From Lineus longissimus (Eukaryota > Nemertea > Pilidiophora > Heteronemertea > Lineidae): a stretch of 64,000 bases of DNA. Shown piece by piece: positions 12,886 to 24,120 of this stretch. How positions within the stretch are numbered: position 1 is the first letter of the stretch; each line of letters begins with the position of its first letter. Under the pieces are notes generated by a model. It saw only the letters and a program-made list of their open reading frames with translations. It ran no database searches and was not told the DNA's origin. Location: assembly GCF_910592395.1 (NCBI RefSeq), contig NC_088316.1:20026001-20090000 (forward strand). Reading direction: 5' to 3'. The position numbers and the translations under genes are program-made.

Positions 12886-15800
12886 GGTAGTCATGTGACT
12901 AATACTACTCGTGCTTCTAGAATTCCCCCATAACATCGACCCGGATTGTTGATGATCTAGCCTCTCCCTTGACAAGATGCCTCCAGGATACGGAGTAAAT
13001 GCTTCCAAGCCCTCTGATTGGACAAGATATCAACAAGCAAATGCAAATGTAATTACCCGGATCTTCTTGAGAATTATTCGAGGTCCACATCTGCAAGTCT
13101 AAGCGGTTGTATTGGCGCTGGATTCGATGGATCATGACTAGCAATAAGTTACTTGTTATTCGCTGATCTGACAATGGTGATGACTTTTTCTTCGAAGAAT
13201 ACTAGCCACGCTTGTTGATTGGGGCAGTTTACGGTACGTATCAAGAGACGATACATGATAAGAAACCCATACTCTGATTGGGTCTTTGTCTGATTTTAAG
13301 GTAATTACATTTTCTTTGGTCGTTGACGAGTCAAGCATTTTCATGAGACGCTGTATGATAAGACATGAATGTTTGGTCGAAAGGTTTAGGTGTTACATTG
13401 GCTGATTTCCTTCGGTTCCAAATTATTCTTAATTAGTAGATTACCAGCCAGGCTCGTTCATGGGGACAATATTGACGAATAAAGATTCTTGCCCCAGGAT
13501 GTACATTGTATGTATATATACTACGAGAGTGATAGTTTGTGTTAAGGCTTAGCTTCATCACAAAGTAATCAAGTCGTAGACAACAGAACGCTGTTGTCAA
13601 GTCTCCACGCTAAGTGACAACGAGTGGCAGAATCTCACCATTACAGACACGTCTGACATAGTCTTGGACACCGTAATCAGATCTTCCCAATTTGAATGAC
13701 ATTGAAAGAAATGAATTTTGATAAGTTGTCTGGACCGTTTTAGGAAATCAATACTACTTGAGCATGCTGAGTGTATCTGATGAGTAGTTGCGATGGGACT
13801 GATTGCAACAATGGAGCAGATTCAACAGTTGTCACTACCAAAGTGGCACTGTGGTTGTTGCCTTGAAATCAGATTGGTCACTCGTCTGGGACGAGAAAGT
13901 GGATGGGATCACTGCAATGGAGGGCTGATGTTGCTAACGATCGAAGTGCTGTGGGGACGGGGCACTCGCGTCTGAGCCGTCGAGTTGACAGCACTCGCTT
14001 TGAGAGAAGAGCCGCCGTGCTTAGGGCAGGCAAGAGCTTTTGTGGTTGAGATAGGTCGCGTTGTCATGCCTCGGTAATGGTACTCTCGTTCAAAGGGTTT
14101 CGGTGACGGGGACTGACACATCGTTTTTTCTTTGACTGCTGAACTGGCGTGCTGAAAGGCAGTAGAGATCGAAGCCTCAGCGGGTCGGCACTCTTGTTTC
14201 GATCAGCATGCAGACTGGCAGATGGATTAGGCCGTCGGAAATGATGAGATGAATCGAATACTATGATGAAGAAGAAGATACAGTGACATATGTAAGAGGG
14301 CACCCGCCGTTTGCACACGGAGTTAGCAGTCAAGGAGGCTTCCAGCCCAGAATTGCATGCTATTCTGCACTAACTATTGGAACTACCGCCGATTGGAAAC
14401 TTGCAGCTATTATTGCTTTCAGGAATGCTGTCGAGAGGTTTTGCTTTGCCGATAATCGCATTAATCTTCTTGGTGGAAATGAACGCTGACCAATATCGAT
14501 AAATTTCTTGTAGGACGTAAGAGTGGCTATGCGGCGTGAGAGAAACGCGCCGAGCAACTGGTGACATTTTCCTGGATCAATGTGGAGCGATGGATCCCTG
14601 TCGCGCGATCCATAAAACATAGTCTGACTGGTGCACTTTTGGAATATTTACTTATCGGATGGAATTGGAATTGAGGCTGCTTTTCTCAAATGTCAATAGC
14701 TTTGAGTACGAAAGAAACGTCGAAGTAGGAAGAGCGTCAGCAGATTCTCGATTCTAAAACTGGATTACCATTAGCGTTAGTCTCAGCAGCCGATTTTAGT
14801 GACATACTCGTCTCCGGGATTGAAAAGAAACGTGGTAATTTTGCCTGCAGAGGTTTTTTAAACACCGTTTCAGCCAGGGTCCCAGATGGCTCGTAGATGG
14901 AGGTTCTCTCCTCTTAATTTGGAGGTTAACTGAGATTAGAACCTTGTGACCTCTGAAATTTGCAGGAGCTCGGTATGGCGATGGCTAACATAGAAGGTGA
15001 GTTGGTTTACACTACTTATGTCATTGACACCGAGAGAAGAAGCTTCCCCGCAATAAAATACCCTTCATCGCGAAACAAGCCAGATTACACGTATCAATAG
15101 TACTTTCGGTGTCGACGAGTGATCAGTATTCTCGTTACTAACCGAACGTGTGTTAATTGCAAGCCAGACTAGAATAAACATGACATATTGTTTAACATCC
15201 GCCGAGGTCGAGTCCCTGGACTGTTGCCAGTTTTACACAATTGTGTTCAATGAGGCTGATTGATATAGGGAGCCTCGTTCCCTCCTTCATGATTATTTCA
15301 AATCTCCTAGAGGATAACGACCGATTAAAAGGCCGTATCGTGGATCATAAGATATCGCTAATTCTCTGGTGCATCTTGTTGAATACTGGCTGACGCTGGG
15401 GAAACTGCTCATTTGAGAATGAATTCCGGTGTGGCCCTTACAGTTGCCTTTGTAAGACGCACCACAATGTACCTTCCATTAAGACAATTATCTAGGCACG
15501 CCCTTTCCATTTATTGAAGCTCCAATAATTAGTGCTTGAGCAAGGCATGCACGCAAGCCTACTTTTTGCTATCGTTATCATTAATTACTATATGGCTGAT
15601 GGGGTATTTAAGACGGAAAAGTGCTCATGGCAAAATCGTGACTAGAGTTTGCCGTATTCTAATGATGTAGTTATGATCTTATGATGATACTGTTAAGCCG
15701 TTTGATACTTGAACAGCACTTCATCATATCAACGCCAGTCTTGGCGCTGCTTGCCTGGCAATGGCCCGGCCCAGCACATCGCTCTGTCAGCGTATTCGGA

Positions 15801-17316
15801 TACCATGTGAAAGCAGTCGATTACGGTGTCACCCAGTTAATGCCTGAGCAAGGACCAAATAACATGGCGGCTCAGTCAGTCATCTGGGAAATCATGTCAA
15901 ACGTAGCCCATTCAACACCGTTCTGCAACGCGGCGAGGCTCTAGTCAGACCTTGGCAGAAATGACGGGTGGTTAGCACCCAAATCGTGTCCAAAACTGCT
16001 CCTTTCCCTTAGACTCAAATTGCCATGAATGCCGTAGCCTAAACCTAATGTTCTAAGTGAGGCGTTTCCCATCATAGACTGCAATAGAGTTCATCATAGC
16101 CTCAGGAATCTAGAAATGTTCGGCCATTTTCCTGGCAGCAGGAATAAGGTATAGCAATGGATGGTTACGAGCACGTACCAAATGCATAGAAATCCAGAGT
16201 ATCGGCAATTGGCATTTCATTTAGACTTGTCGTATTCCCTTACAACACTATTTGCCAGTTCCTTGGGCAATTCCCAATCAATTACCAGCGATTCTTCCGA
16301 CTGAGTTGCATTTTGTGTGGCTACTTGATTTCATGCACGACTTGTAATCACTGCGCTGAGCGATCTGTTCGTGTCCGATAGTACCCAATCAATGGGATGT
16401 AACCGGGCCAAACTACAGGCTAACCAATCGATTGGACCTAACCTTTGATGATGGACGATCTATCGATCAGTTCGTATCATCGCTGATTGGTTATTGATCT
16501 CATATACTGATTAATCGAGCGCAGTAACTGGTAATGGGATTAGTTTGATCTGATCCATTGGTCTGATGAAAGTCCCCCATCTGCTTGAAGAGTCTGTCCC
16601 ATTCGCTGCCGGACAGCCTACCGGCGCGCAGTCTCTCAAGCATTCCGAATGGCTATGCGGGGTTTCGTATTCTGTGCCATGGCACGTTTGGCTTTATTTT
16701 CTGTCACGCTGCTTTAACAATGACTCTCTCTATTTCCGGGTTTGCACTTAGCCAGCTTCATGAACGCCCACGTGAGCTAGCGTTGATCGAACGCACCACA
16801 TGATCAAACAAGATGAATAGATGAGTTGAATACTGATCGAAACCGGATTACAATACAATAATGTTTGTCAGTATCATGGGAGACGCCATCAGCGATACTC
16901 GTTACGGTATACATGTGTGTCATGCAGGAATACACCGCGGTATCCGCTGCAGTTAGATAACACACCGATTCAGGATACATCTGATAGATGAGACGACGTT
17001 TGATACGACACATTGCCAACTGGCTATAGGTGTTGTCCTTTAATTCAATGTAACAGGTGGTTCGAATGTCCGATTCATCAGAAACCTTTTGGATAAAGCA
17101 TGACATCTTAGAACGTTCTCTTTATACGGCGCACGGAGGCAACTGGAATGTATCTGATAACAACATGCATCCGTTACCAACGCTATTCAGGGTAAACGTG
17201 ATGTGCGAGTGGCTCCAGCGAAGTGGTGGGAGATTTCAAGTGGATTCAGTGAAGAGATCCGACATGACTTTTAAGATGAGTGCATATATAGTATCATCTC
17301 CGCTTATTTCTTACAG
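12886..17316. other. Unique DNA with no supported gene
   Basis: This stretch lies between the end of the tandem array and the first recognised cyclase exon. Six-frame reading gives only short ORFs without recognisable domains. It probably holds the 5' UTR, promoter and perhaps the first coding exon of the guanylate cyclase, but I could not identify them securely. One possibility is a start at ATG 17148 spliced from the GTAAAC donor near 17192 to an AG at 17319-17320, which keeps frame; this is weak. Around 16350-16520 are several degenerate GATCNGTTCGT and CCAATCAAT-type near-repeats of unknown meaning. Confidence 0.5.
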
Positions 17317-17603
17317 TTAGAGTGACTTTTCACGACGTCAGCAAGCCTGCTTGGGACCTGCAGGAAGAGATGAGCAACATGAAGGACAGGCAGACGTACT
17401 TCCGGTCAAGGTCACTTGATGACCTTGATGACGTCACGTACGACGAAACGCCCACCTATGACCCTGGGAGGCGGAAAAGTGTGTGCGTTGCAAGGTTACA
17501 CGAGGAAATCTCGAGTGGATCTAAGCATCCTGATACGATGCACTCAACTCAGGCTGGTAGCCTCTGTTTCTACAGCCATAAGAAACGCCAATGCTTTATT
17601 GAG
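17317..17603 (+). CDS. Cyclase exon encoding N-terminal extension
   Basis: The exon runs from an acceptor TTCTTACAG to a donor GAG|GTAAGT in phase 0 and joins in frame to the exon at 18268. It codes for an acidic, charged, low-complexity stretch including [14 protein letters not shown] and ending QCFIE. Vertebrate beta-1 starts MYGF directly at the H-NOX fold; here the residues [12 protein letters not shown] follow this extension instead. The first in-frame methionine is at 17370. Upstream reading frame is open to the acceptor, so another 5' coding exon may exist. Whether all transcripts use this exon, or an alternative exon supplies a conventional start, cannot be decided from sequence. Confidence 0.7.
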
Positions 17604-20600
17604 GTAAGTTGAAAATTCAGTTTGCTCAGCCAATCCGTGTGCACGACAGCTGGGATGTCAGAGCTCATGATCGAGGTGCGGAGACCCTTGCCATATATGT
17701 AAACAATCGAGTACATGTCAGCTTTAATAAATGGCTTCAATGATGACAAATGATACGTGTACCTAATGATAAAATCCCTTGTGTGGCATATATACTTAAC
17801 CTAACCGAGCGTTATTTTCCGCCATTGTCATTTTAAAACGAACATAGATGGAAAATGGGGTGGATTTCGGGTGAGGCTGGAACTAAAACTTCGAGTTGTT
17901 CATTGTAGCGACTGGTATGGCATGTTAGTCCAGGATTCCCCCTATCCACCTTACACCAACCACGTCCCCGAACTTAACTTAAAATGTGCGTAAATCAAAG
18001 AAATCTTAAATTAGCCTCATGTGTCTTTGATGTATGTTACAAAAGACATTAAAGCGAACATTCCCACAGGTAAACATCGTCATCATGCCTTGGGCTATTG
18101 CACAAAGAATAAATATCCCAGTCGATCGGCAATGCTCAATCAAAAATTCAAACTATCAATCTATTTTGCTTACCATGCGTCACAAACACAAATGTCATTG
18201 AGTAGATATGTATACAGCGTGTTATGTGGGTTGATGAATTCTCTTTCATTCGTCATTCTATTTGCAGCCAAGCTTTGTGAAGCAAGCTCTGGAGGACATG
18301 GTGATTGCACATTATGGTGATGAGACTTGGGACGAAGTGAGGTAAGCGGATTGAGTGGTCACCCGCCTCATTGGTAACAAGGCAAATTTGACTGAAAAAT
18401 CAATAAACTGTACAGAGTAAACTTTGATTATAATATATAAAGCATCGACAAAAAGATACTGGCGTCCAAAGTAAGTAATTCTGAGCGCTTGGCATCCGGT
18501 GATCATACGACTTGCGGTAACATATTGTGATGTTGACCCATTTCAGCTATCTCCGGCGAAGCCCACTTTGACCCACTTCTGACTATGTTCTATATTGACG
18601 TATTTTTAGGGCTGAAAATGTGAACCGTCGAAACAGCGGCATCATTCCCTGTAGCACTTCTGATGAACATTTGACCGCAACTCTCGTCAATGACATTGCG
18701 AAGGTCGTGGGTAAGCTTTGTCTATACGTGGCGCGCGAACCTATCGCGCTTCGATTAGGAAACATTTTGAAATCATTGGCCGTTATGTAATGAACTTTTG
18801 ACAAATCAAAGCAGTTTTGAAACAGAAGATATTTTACTCACCAAACGGCAAGTTTCCACGAAGGTCATGGCGGGTCTTGGTGGCGGGCAGCATGTGACAT
18901 TGAATTCACCTAAAGGCTGTCACGAGATATTGTCTAAGGAGCTACTTATAATCCAGGAAGGGGTGCCCCTGAGCTTACACTAGTCCCAATGAATAAAAAG
19001 CATCTTTTATTCTGTACACGATTTATGTTAGAAATGTCAAAATATCCATTTTATAGTCACAATATCCACCAACGACTGAAAATCCTGTTCTCTGTGAGAA
19101 GAGGCATGCCGCAATGAACTTATTTTGGGCGAAACCTAAACTTCGATTGTAACCTTAATTTCGTAACAAGGTGGTAATCTTTTACATTTAAATGAACTTA
19201 AATATAGGACCCTTTTGACCACAATTTAAATGGCTCAATGCGTAAGTGTTACTTTTTTCAATGGCAAGTTTCGCAAACTTTGCGGTCAATTGAAATCTAT
19301 CACTCGACAAACTATAGACTAAATGCCGAAGGTGACCAATTCGCATATTTGCCCCTTCAGCTGTGAGCAATTGGATCTTTTCTAGAATTAAGACTGAGAA
19401 CTGAATGACAATAATTGAGAAGGCAGAAGAGGAAGAAGATCCCAAAGCTGGAGAAAGGGGATGAGAAAGTATATGCACGTGGCCGCTGCACATTTTTGTT
19501 CTTCTTGTTTTTCCAGGGCTTTCTACAGGAGAGATATGGGAGATGTTTGGTGAAAGATTCTTCGAGTTCTGCGAGGAAGCCGGTTATGATAAGATCATGC
19601 AAGTCTTGGGAGGAACATTGGTCGAATTCTTGCAGAATCTGGACGCCATGCACGACCATCTTGCCACCATCTACCCGGGCATGCGCGCACCAAGCTTCAG
19701 GTGCATGGAATCTACATCCGGTGACATTGATCTTTCCTATCACTCAGAAAGGCCAGGTTTGGAGCATATCGTGGTAGGGTTGGTGAAATCAGTGGCGAAG
19801 GAATTAAATGGAAAAGACGTCGATGTCACCATACGTGATTCTGATGAAATAGGCAAGGATGTACAGTTCTCGATTAAGCACATTTCGGGCATGAATGACG
19901 GGGAGAGTGATTCGGCCATGTCTGACGATTCGGACTCGGATGGCTTAATCAGTTATGAGCCTCTCATCAGTCCGATGTCCTTCTGTAAAATCTTTCCCTT
20001 CCATGTGATGTTTGATCGTAATCTTGTCATAACTCAGGTTGGTGATTGTATCAGTAAACTGGCGCCAAAGTGTCTTGATTCCAACAGTCGGCTCCATGAT
20101 ATATTCAGGTTAAACCAGCCGCAGATACACATTGACTTCGACCAGATCTGCCACCATTCAAACATTGTATTCGTGTTGTCATTCAGACAAGACCTGGCTC
20201 CCACCTCAAGATTGTCGAGCAAATCGAGGAGAAAACAAAATCTGGCGAGTTCTACTGAAAATCTGCTCGAAAATGAGTTTTCTTGGGATAGATCTAAAAT
20301 GAGATTAAAAGGTCAAATGGTCTATATTAGTGAAAGTGACCAAGTGATGTTCATATGTTCGCCGTACGTTTCAAATCTGGACGATCTCCATGACAATGGC
20401 TTGTTTCTCAGCGACATCCCCGTCCATGATGCTACGCGAGATCTCGTCTTGCTTAGCGAACAGTTCCGGGCTGAATATGAACTCACTCAGCGATTGGAGG
20501 TTATGACACAAAATCTCCGTCATACCTACAAGGAGTTGGAAATAGAGAAGCAACTGACGGATAAGTTGATTTATTCTATCTTGCCGCATTCTGTGGCTAA

Positions 20601-22352
20601 TTCCCTCCGCGCCGGGAAGCCAGTCCAGGCACTCAAGTACAATTTAGTCACCATCTTGTTCAGTGGTCTTTGTGACTTTGATCGGATATGCACTCACAAT
20701 GTTCCGTTAGCAGTGGTAAAGCTTCTGAACCACCTTTACACCAAGTTTGACATGCTATTGGACAGGAGTTCAAATGACGTTTACAAGGTAGGCACATAAG
20801 TTTGGTTGGCCGTATCCAGGTCAAAAAGTGCAGAGCTCATATGGTGGTACTGCGAGACAATTAGCTATCCGATCAAACATTCTTTTAGTATCAAAATTTT
20901 GGGAGGGAGTGATATTCATACTGTATTAAAACCTTCAAATTAATACCAGTGGTGTCCTAAAGCTTGTCTTTCTAAAGCAAGCGATAACGCCGATTGCTCG
21001 TCGCGTCCGTCTACATATATGAACTTACATTCTCTCATGGTTTTATAGGTGGAGACTGCAGGTGATAAATACCTAGTTGCGAGTGGTCTCCCAGAGAAGA
21101 ACGTTCGCCATGCTAAACACATAGCACTACTCTCCCTGCAAATAATGGATATCGCTAAAGATGTCAAAATTAATGGTGAGACGGTTATGGTAAGTTAGGA
21201 ATAATGCTTTTGACAGCTCATTTCAGGTTATAATTCATCGGTTCTCTGTGACATCACCTTATAATACAGTTTTGATATTCATCTTGCCACTCCTAAGATC
21301 GTTGATGACATCAGTCAGTGTTGCTGATCGCAGCAGAGATCTTGACAGTGAACGCTGATATCGCATGTTGGTGATGATGAAAATGGTGAATGGTGAACGT
21401 AAAGAAGGCCCAAATTCGTAATCGCCCTTCTAATCTAGCTAACGTATAGGGTACCTTGTCTTGATTCCTTTCCAGCTGTGCATTGGCATTCACTCTGGAG
21501 ACGTGGTAGCGGGTGTTATTGGTCAGAAGCTGCCTCGATTCTGTGTCTTCGGTGATACGGTCAACATTGCCAGTCGGATGGAGACAACGAGTCAACCCAA
21601 CAAGATCAACGTATCCGAGGCAACCTACAGGTGGGCTCCTTATTCATGTTGATCGTCAGACCTTTGTCACGTTTGTGATACATTAATTTCCATTTAGGTG
21701 GGTCTCAATTTCAATTAGCTGTATCTTAATTTCCATTACTGGTGCAGACTAGCGGTAGGGCTATTGATAAAGTTACATGCATTCTCAATCAATGATTGAT
21801 GCTTTCCCTCCAGGTGTCTTCAGTCTCCGGAATGTCACGATCAACAGTTTATATTCAAAGAACGCGGACCAATGAACATCAAGGGGAAAAATGTGCCAAT
21901 TGTGACGTACTTCCTGTCGCGGAGAAGCAGGCCCGGGCTGCAAGCATTGCTGAAGAACGGGTTGGCGGTGAGAGAATCGCCGAAAATACCACTTGGTAGG
22001 TCTTCAAGTTATGGAATCTACTTGTTCAACTCAACAGTACGTAATGTCCACTAATCCTAGAAACTATGAGTGCTGTCAATGTACGTATCTAAAAACCTGT
22101 GCTTCTGTTGGTAGAACATTAAAATTCGATTGATTTTAATCAGCAACGACAAAGCCATACTAATTTTCTTCTTCTTCAGAATTGCTTCAACGTCGCAGGA
22201 AGAGTGAGACCTTCTTCCGCTTCGAGACCAGTAACCGGAGTGCGAGACGATGCAGTGAACTTGTCCTGCCTTCACACGGTCACTGCCTTCTTTTGGTGCC
22301 GAGACCAGTCTCTGAAGAAGATGACTATTCCGACGACGAAACTGCCTCATAG
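17317..22352 (+). CDS. GUCY1B1: Soluble guanylate cyclase beta subunit (eight exons)
   Basis: This is the NO-sensing soluble guanylate cyclase beta subunit, which pairs with an alpha subunit to make cGMP from GTP in the cytosol. Coding exons: 17317-17603, 18268-18341, 18610-18710, 19517-20787, 21049-21189, 21476-21630, 21814-21995 and 22180-22352 (stop TAG). All junctions are AG/GT and phases agree throughout. From Met at 17370 the product is about 776 residues, against about 620 for vertebrate beta-1. Domain order is N-terminal extension, H-NOX haem domain, PAS-like HNOBA, coiled coil and cyclase domain. The beta-type features are clear: the proximal haem histidine in [19 protein letters not shown], the YxSxR motif as YHSER, and FSG where alpha subunits have the metal-binding FSD. 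Close resemblance to beta-1 over the haem region supports the name; beta-2 is less likely because no CaaX box ends the protein. The true 5' end is not resolved. Confidence 0.93.
18268..20787 (+). CDS. Cyclase exons for H-NOX, HNOBA and coiled-coil regions
   Basis: Exons 18268-18341 and 18610-18710 and most of 19517-20787 encode the haem domain. The segment from the conserved Trp of DETWDEV to GEIWEMF is the same length as in vertebrate beta-1, though poorly conserved ([16 protein letters not shown]). The haem-ligand histidine codon CAC is at 19651-19653, about residue 182 here and equivalent to His105. The YHSER motif follows. An acidic linker ([13 protein letters not shown]) separates H-NOX from HNOBA, which begins near [21 protein letters not shown] Ser/Lys/Arg-rich insert (near [12 protein letters not shown]) precedes the conserved MRLKGQM. 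The helix [20 protein letters not shown] is the dimerising coiled coil. The exon ends at DVYK, where the cyclase domain continues in the next exon. Confidence 0.93.
20788..21995 (+). CDS. Cyclase exons for the catalytic domain
   Basis: Exons 21049-21189, 21476-21630 and 21814-21995 carry the cyclase core that begins in the previous exon. Visible motifs are [16 protein letters not shown] (the Glu expected to recognise guanine), [19 protein letters not shown] (Cys, Asn and Arg of the nucleotide site) and [19 protein letters not shown] at the end of the fold. The first metal-binding aspartate is absent (FSGLCDF), as expected for a beta subunit. The subunit should therefore need an alpha partner; no alpha subunit gene is in this window. 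The start given includes the intron before exon 21049. Confidence 0.92.
22180..22352 (+). CDS. Cyclase terminal exon, basic then acidic C-terminal tail
   Basis: The exon follows a TTCTTCTTCAG acceptor and continues the frame from CTT G|GT at 21995. It codes for 56 residues: a basic start ([13 protein letters not shown]), an Arg-rich middle and an acidic end ([13 protein letters not shown]) before TAG at 22350-22352. This tail extends beyond the cyclase fold, is not recognisable as a domain and has no CaaX prenylation box. No AATAAA lies between the stop and the transposon at 22542; the first clear one is at 24399. Confidence 0.85.
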
Positions 22353-22541
22353 TCATTACTCGATACATTAGCTCGTGAACTCTGGTGTTAATTCAAGTGG
22401 ATCCCCATAAAACCCGATGATTAACACTGATGGCTACCACGTCAATTTGGTCCGAGTTCGATCTCGGATTAGAAACGGACAGTACCGGCGGAGATGCTCT
22501 CTGTATATTTTGCATCTAGGCCTGACTTGATCCCAGTGTAA
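22353..22541 (+). other. Probable start of cyclase 3' UTR
   Basis: These 189 bases between the cyclase stop and the left inverted repeat of the transposable element contain no ORF or polyadenylation signal. A B-box-like GAGTTCGATCTC near 22449 has no partner A box. If the mRNA runs to AATAAA at 24399, the whole element is carried in the 3' UTR; this is inference. Confidence 0.4.
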
Positions 22542-22749
22542 TACTCTAGTCTCGGCTTTTTATGGTGTGTTTGCAATATGCAGGCCATTCCCCTTCACAA
22601 ACTACGTAGAGCATGGTTACTCACCGCTTTTGTGATGAAACGGCCAATCAGATGGCGGAGCAATTCCGAAGTGTGCTATGGTCGATTTCGCGGTTATGCT
22701 AAACACTCAGGCAGTTTGTTGAATCGCTCCTATGAAAGAGATCTGACCT

Positions 22750-23082
22750 ATGAGCAGTTCCGAAGTTCCAGTGTCAATGGTATTTCCAAAATTGGGTCCG
22801 GGGTGGTTTTTTGAATTGTTTGTTGTCAACATTGTGAGCAATGCCTGTGCCTGTGGTGCCGTGAGTCACCAGGTTATCGAAAATGGATTCGAGGCAGCTT
22901 TACGCCAAGGCCAGGTCGAGGCTGGACCACTTCCACAACTTGACGAAGAACATGCAGATGGAATTGAGTTCATGGCCATGCTAGATGATGAAGTGGATCA
23001 GGCCTATAGTGCTCTGCAGGATGCGAGAGAACACGGACTGTGCCTTTGTACTGTCTGTGTCAACATTAGTTGTCCACCATAA
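22750..23082 (+). CDS. Hypothetical ORF inside the transposable element
   Basis: This 110-codon ORF lies within the TIR element. Its middle part (around VIENGFEAALRQGQVEAG to LDDEVDQAYSALQDAREHG) is acidic and looks helical and protein-like. Its last codons overlap the left arm of the nested palindrome. I recognise no domain. It may be a captured host exon, a transposase remnant or chance, and I doubt it is a functional gene. Confidence 0.2.
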   Translation: MSSSEVPVSMVFPKLGPGWFFELFVVNIVSNACACGAVSHQVIENGFEAALRQGQVEAGPLPQLDEEHADGIEFMAMLDDEVDQAYSALQDAREHGLCLCTVCVNISCPP

Positions 23083-23338
23083 ATCACCTTCGTGGCACTT
23101 ATTTACCCAACAAATCTCTAAAAACTTCCCCATAATAATCTCTGATTTCTAAACCTGCATTCAATGGTATTTCAACAGAACTACCATGTTTTGCTGCAAT
23201 GAAATGCAGAAAAATACTACTGAATGCAGGTTTCCCAAATCTGAATTTGATTTTGTGGAAGTTTTTAGATAAGAATTTGATGGGTAAATAAGCGCCATGA
23301 AGCCGATTTATGGTGGGTAACTAATTTTGACCCAGACA
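23052..23338. mobile_element. Nested foldback MITE (near-palindrome, ~287 bp)
   Basis: The two halves are imperfect reverse complements nearly to the centre. Left-arm words TGTCTGTGTCAA, CCACCATAAATC, CACTTATTTACCC, CTAAAAACTTCC and AAACCTGCATTCA recur inverted as TTGACCCAGACA, GATTTATGGTGG, GGGTAAATAAG, GGAAGTTTTTAG and TGAATGCAGGTTT. A short loop remains around 23173-23211. Both this element and the enclosing one have a TTTATGGTGG motif near their ends, hinting that they are related. Confidence 0.8.
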
Positions 23339-24120
23339 GAAGCCTGAATATCTAAGCAGATCCATGACGTCGACTTATGTCATGACGTCAGTCACGTTGG
23401 CAAGAGGAAAAACCATTGTTGTTTTCGGCCGTTATACAACATCGTCGCTGCATGTGCTTACTGTGTACATTACCGAGTGACGTACTGCACATCTTAGCAA
23501 TCTATGGGTAATAAGGTTCACGTTGGTTCACGTTGGCTTTTGTCCTTAGCGACGTTTGACGTGTTTAGAAAAAAATGACCTGTGTTGAAACGTGTAAACA
23601 GGTTCCCCAATCATCCCCCTGGATATATCTATCTATCTCATTTCTTGTTTACCTCGATGCAAAAAGTTCAATTCTGAATTGAGACTGTAGTCATTTCCTA
23701 TGTTTAGAGAAAAATGCACCAAACGTTGCAATTTTAAGGAAAATTTAGACACCCAGGCAGTTTATGGTTCATACTCAGAATGTAAAATTCGCGCATTTCT
23801 TTTGCGACACCCTGCATTATAGCATTACTTTTATTTATTGTAATAACAGTGTGAAGTAAAACTTTCAATATTACAAACTGCATCAATTTCGGTCATACAT
23901 TGAACATTAAAAGATTGGATGTAATGAACCATAACTTTCCCTGTGGCTCAATCAATTTCACAAGGACCGCGTCCCATGCTAGCAGTCACACGATTCAAAT
24001 GTGAATGACAGACGTTCAGCCATTCATATGGTGGAGGCGGTCTTCCATTACAAATCACCACTGTGTAGGCGGTAGGCCGTGGAGATAATGAACCCACCAT
24101 AAAAAGCCGAGACTAGAGTA

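Larger units (their letters stand above)
22542..24120. mobile_element. Non-autonomous DNA transposon, 1.58 kb, perfect 26-bp TIRs
   Basis: The left end TACTCTAGTCTCGGCTTTTT (continuing ATGGTG, 22542-22567) is matched exactly as reverse complement at 24095-24120. The two outermost bases (TA) could be a TA target duplication, leaving TIRs that start CTCTAGTC; longer duplications are not evident. No transposase can be read inside, so it is a deletion derivative or MITE-like passenger. It sits 190 bp after the cyclase stop. It contains a nested palindromic element (23052-23338) and a 110-codon ORF. The superfamily is not assigned. Confidence 0.85.

Noticed and set aside
17057-17320. 87-codon ORF as upstream cyclase exon
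   Set aside because: No recognisable content, and its possible donor near 17192 is in the wrong phase for the acceptor at 17317.
18030-18072. ATG-TAT exon with a GTAAAC donor as conventional start of the cyclase
   Set aside because: It ends in phase 1 and would put stops in the exon at 18268; it also lacks the MYGF motif.
22445-22465. Second tRNA-type B box (GAGTTCGATCTC)
   Set aside because: No A box, no cloverleaf, no T-tract nearby.
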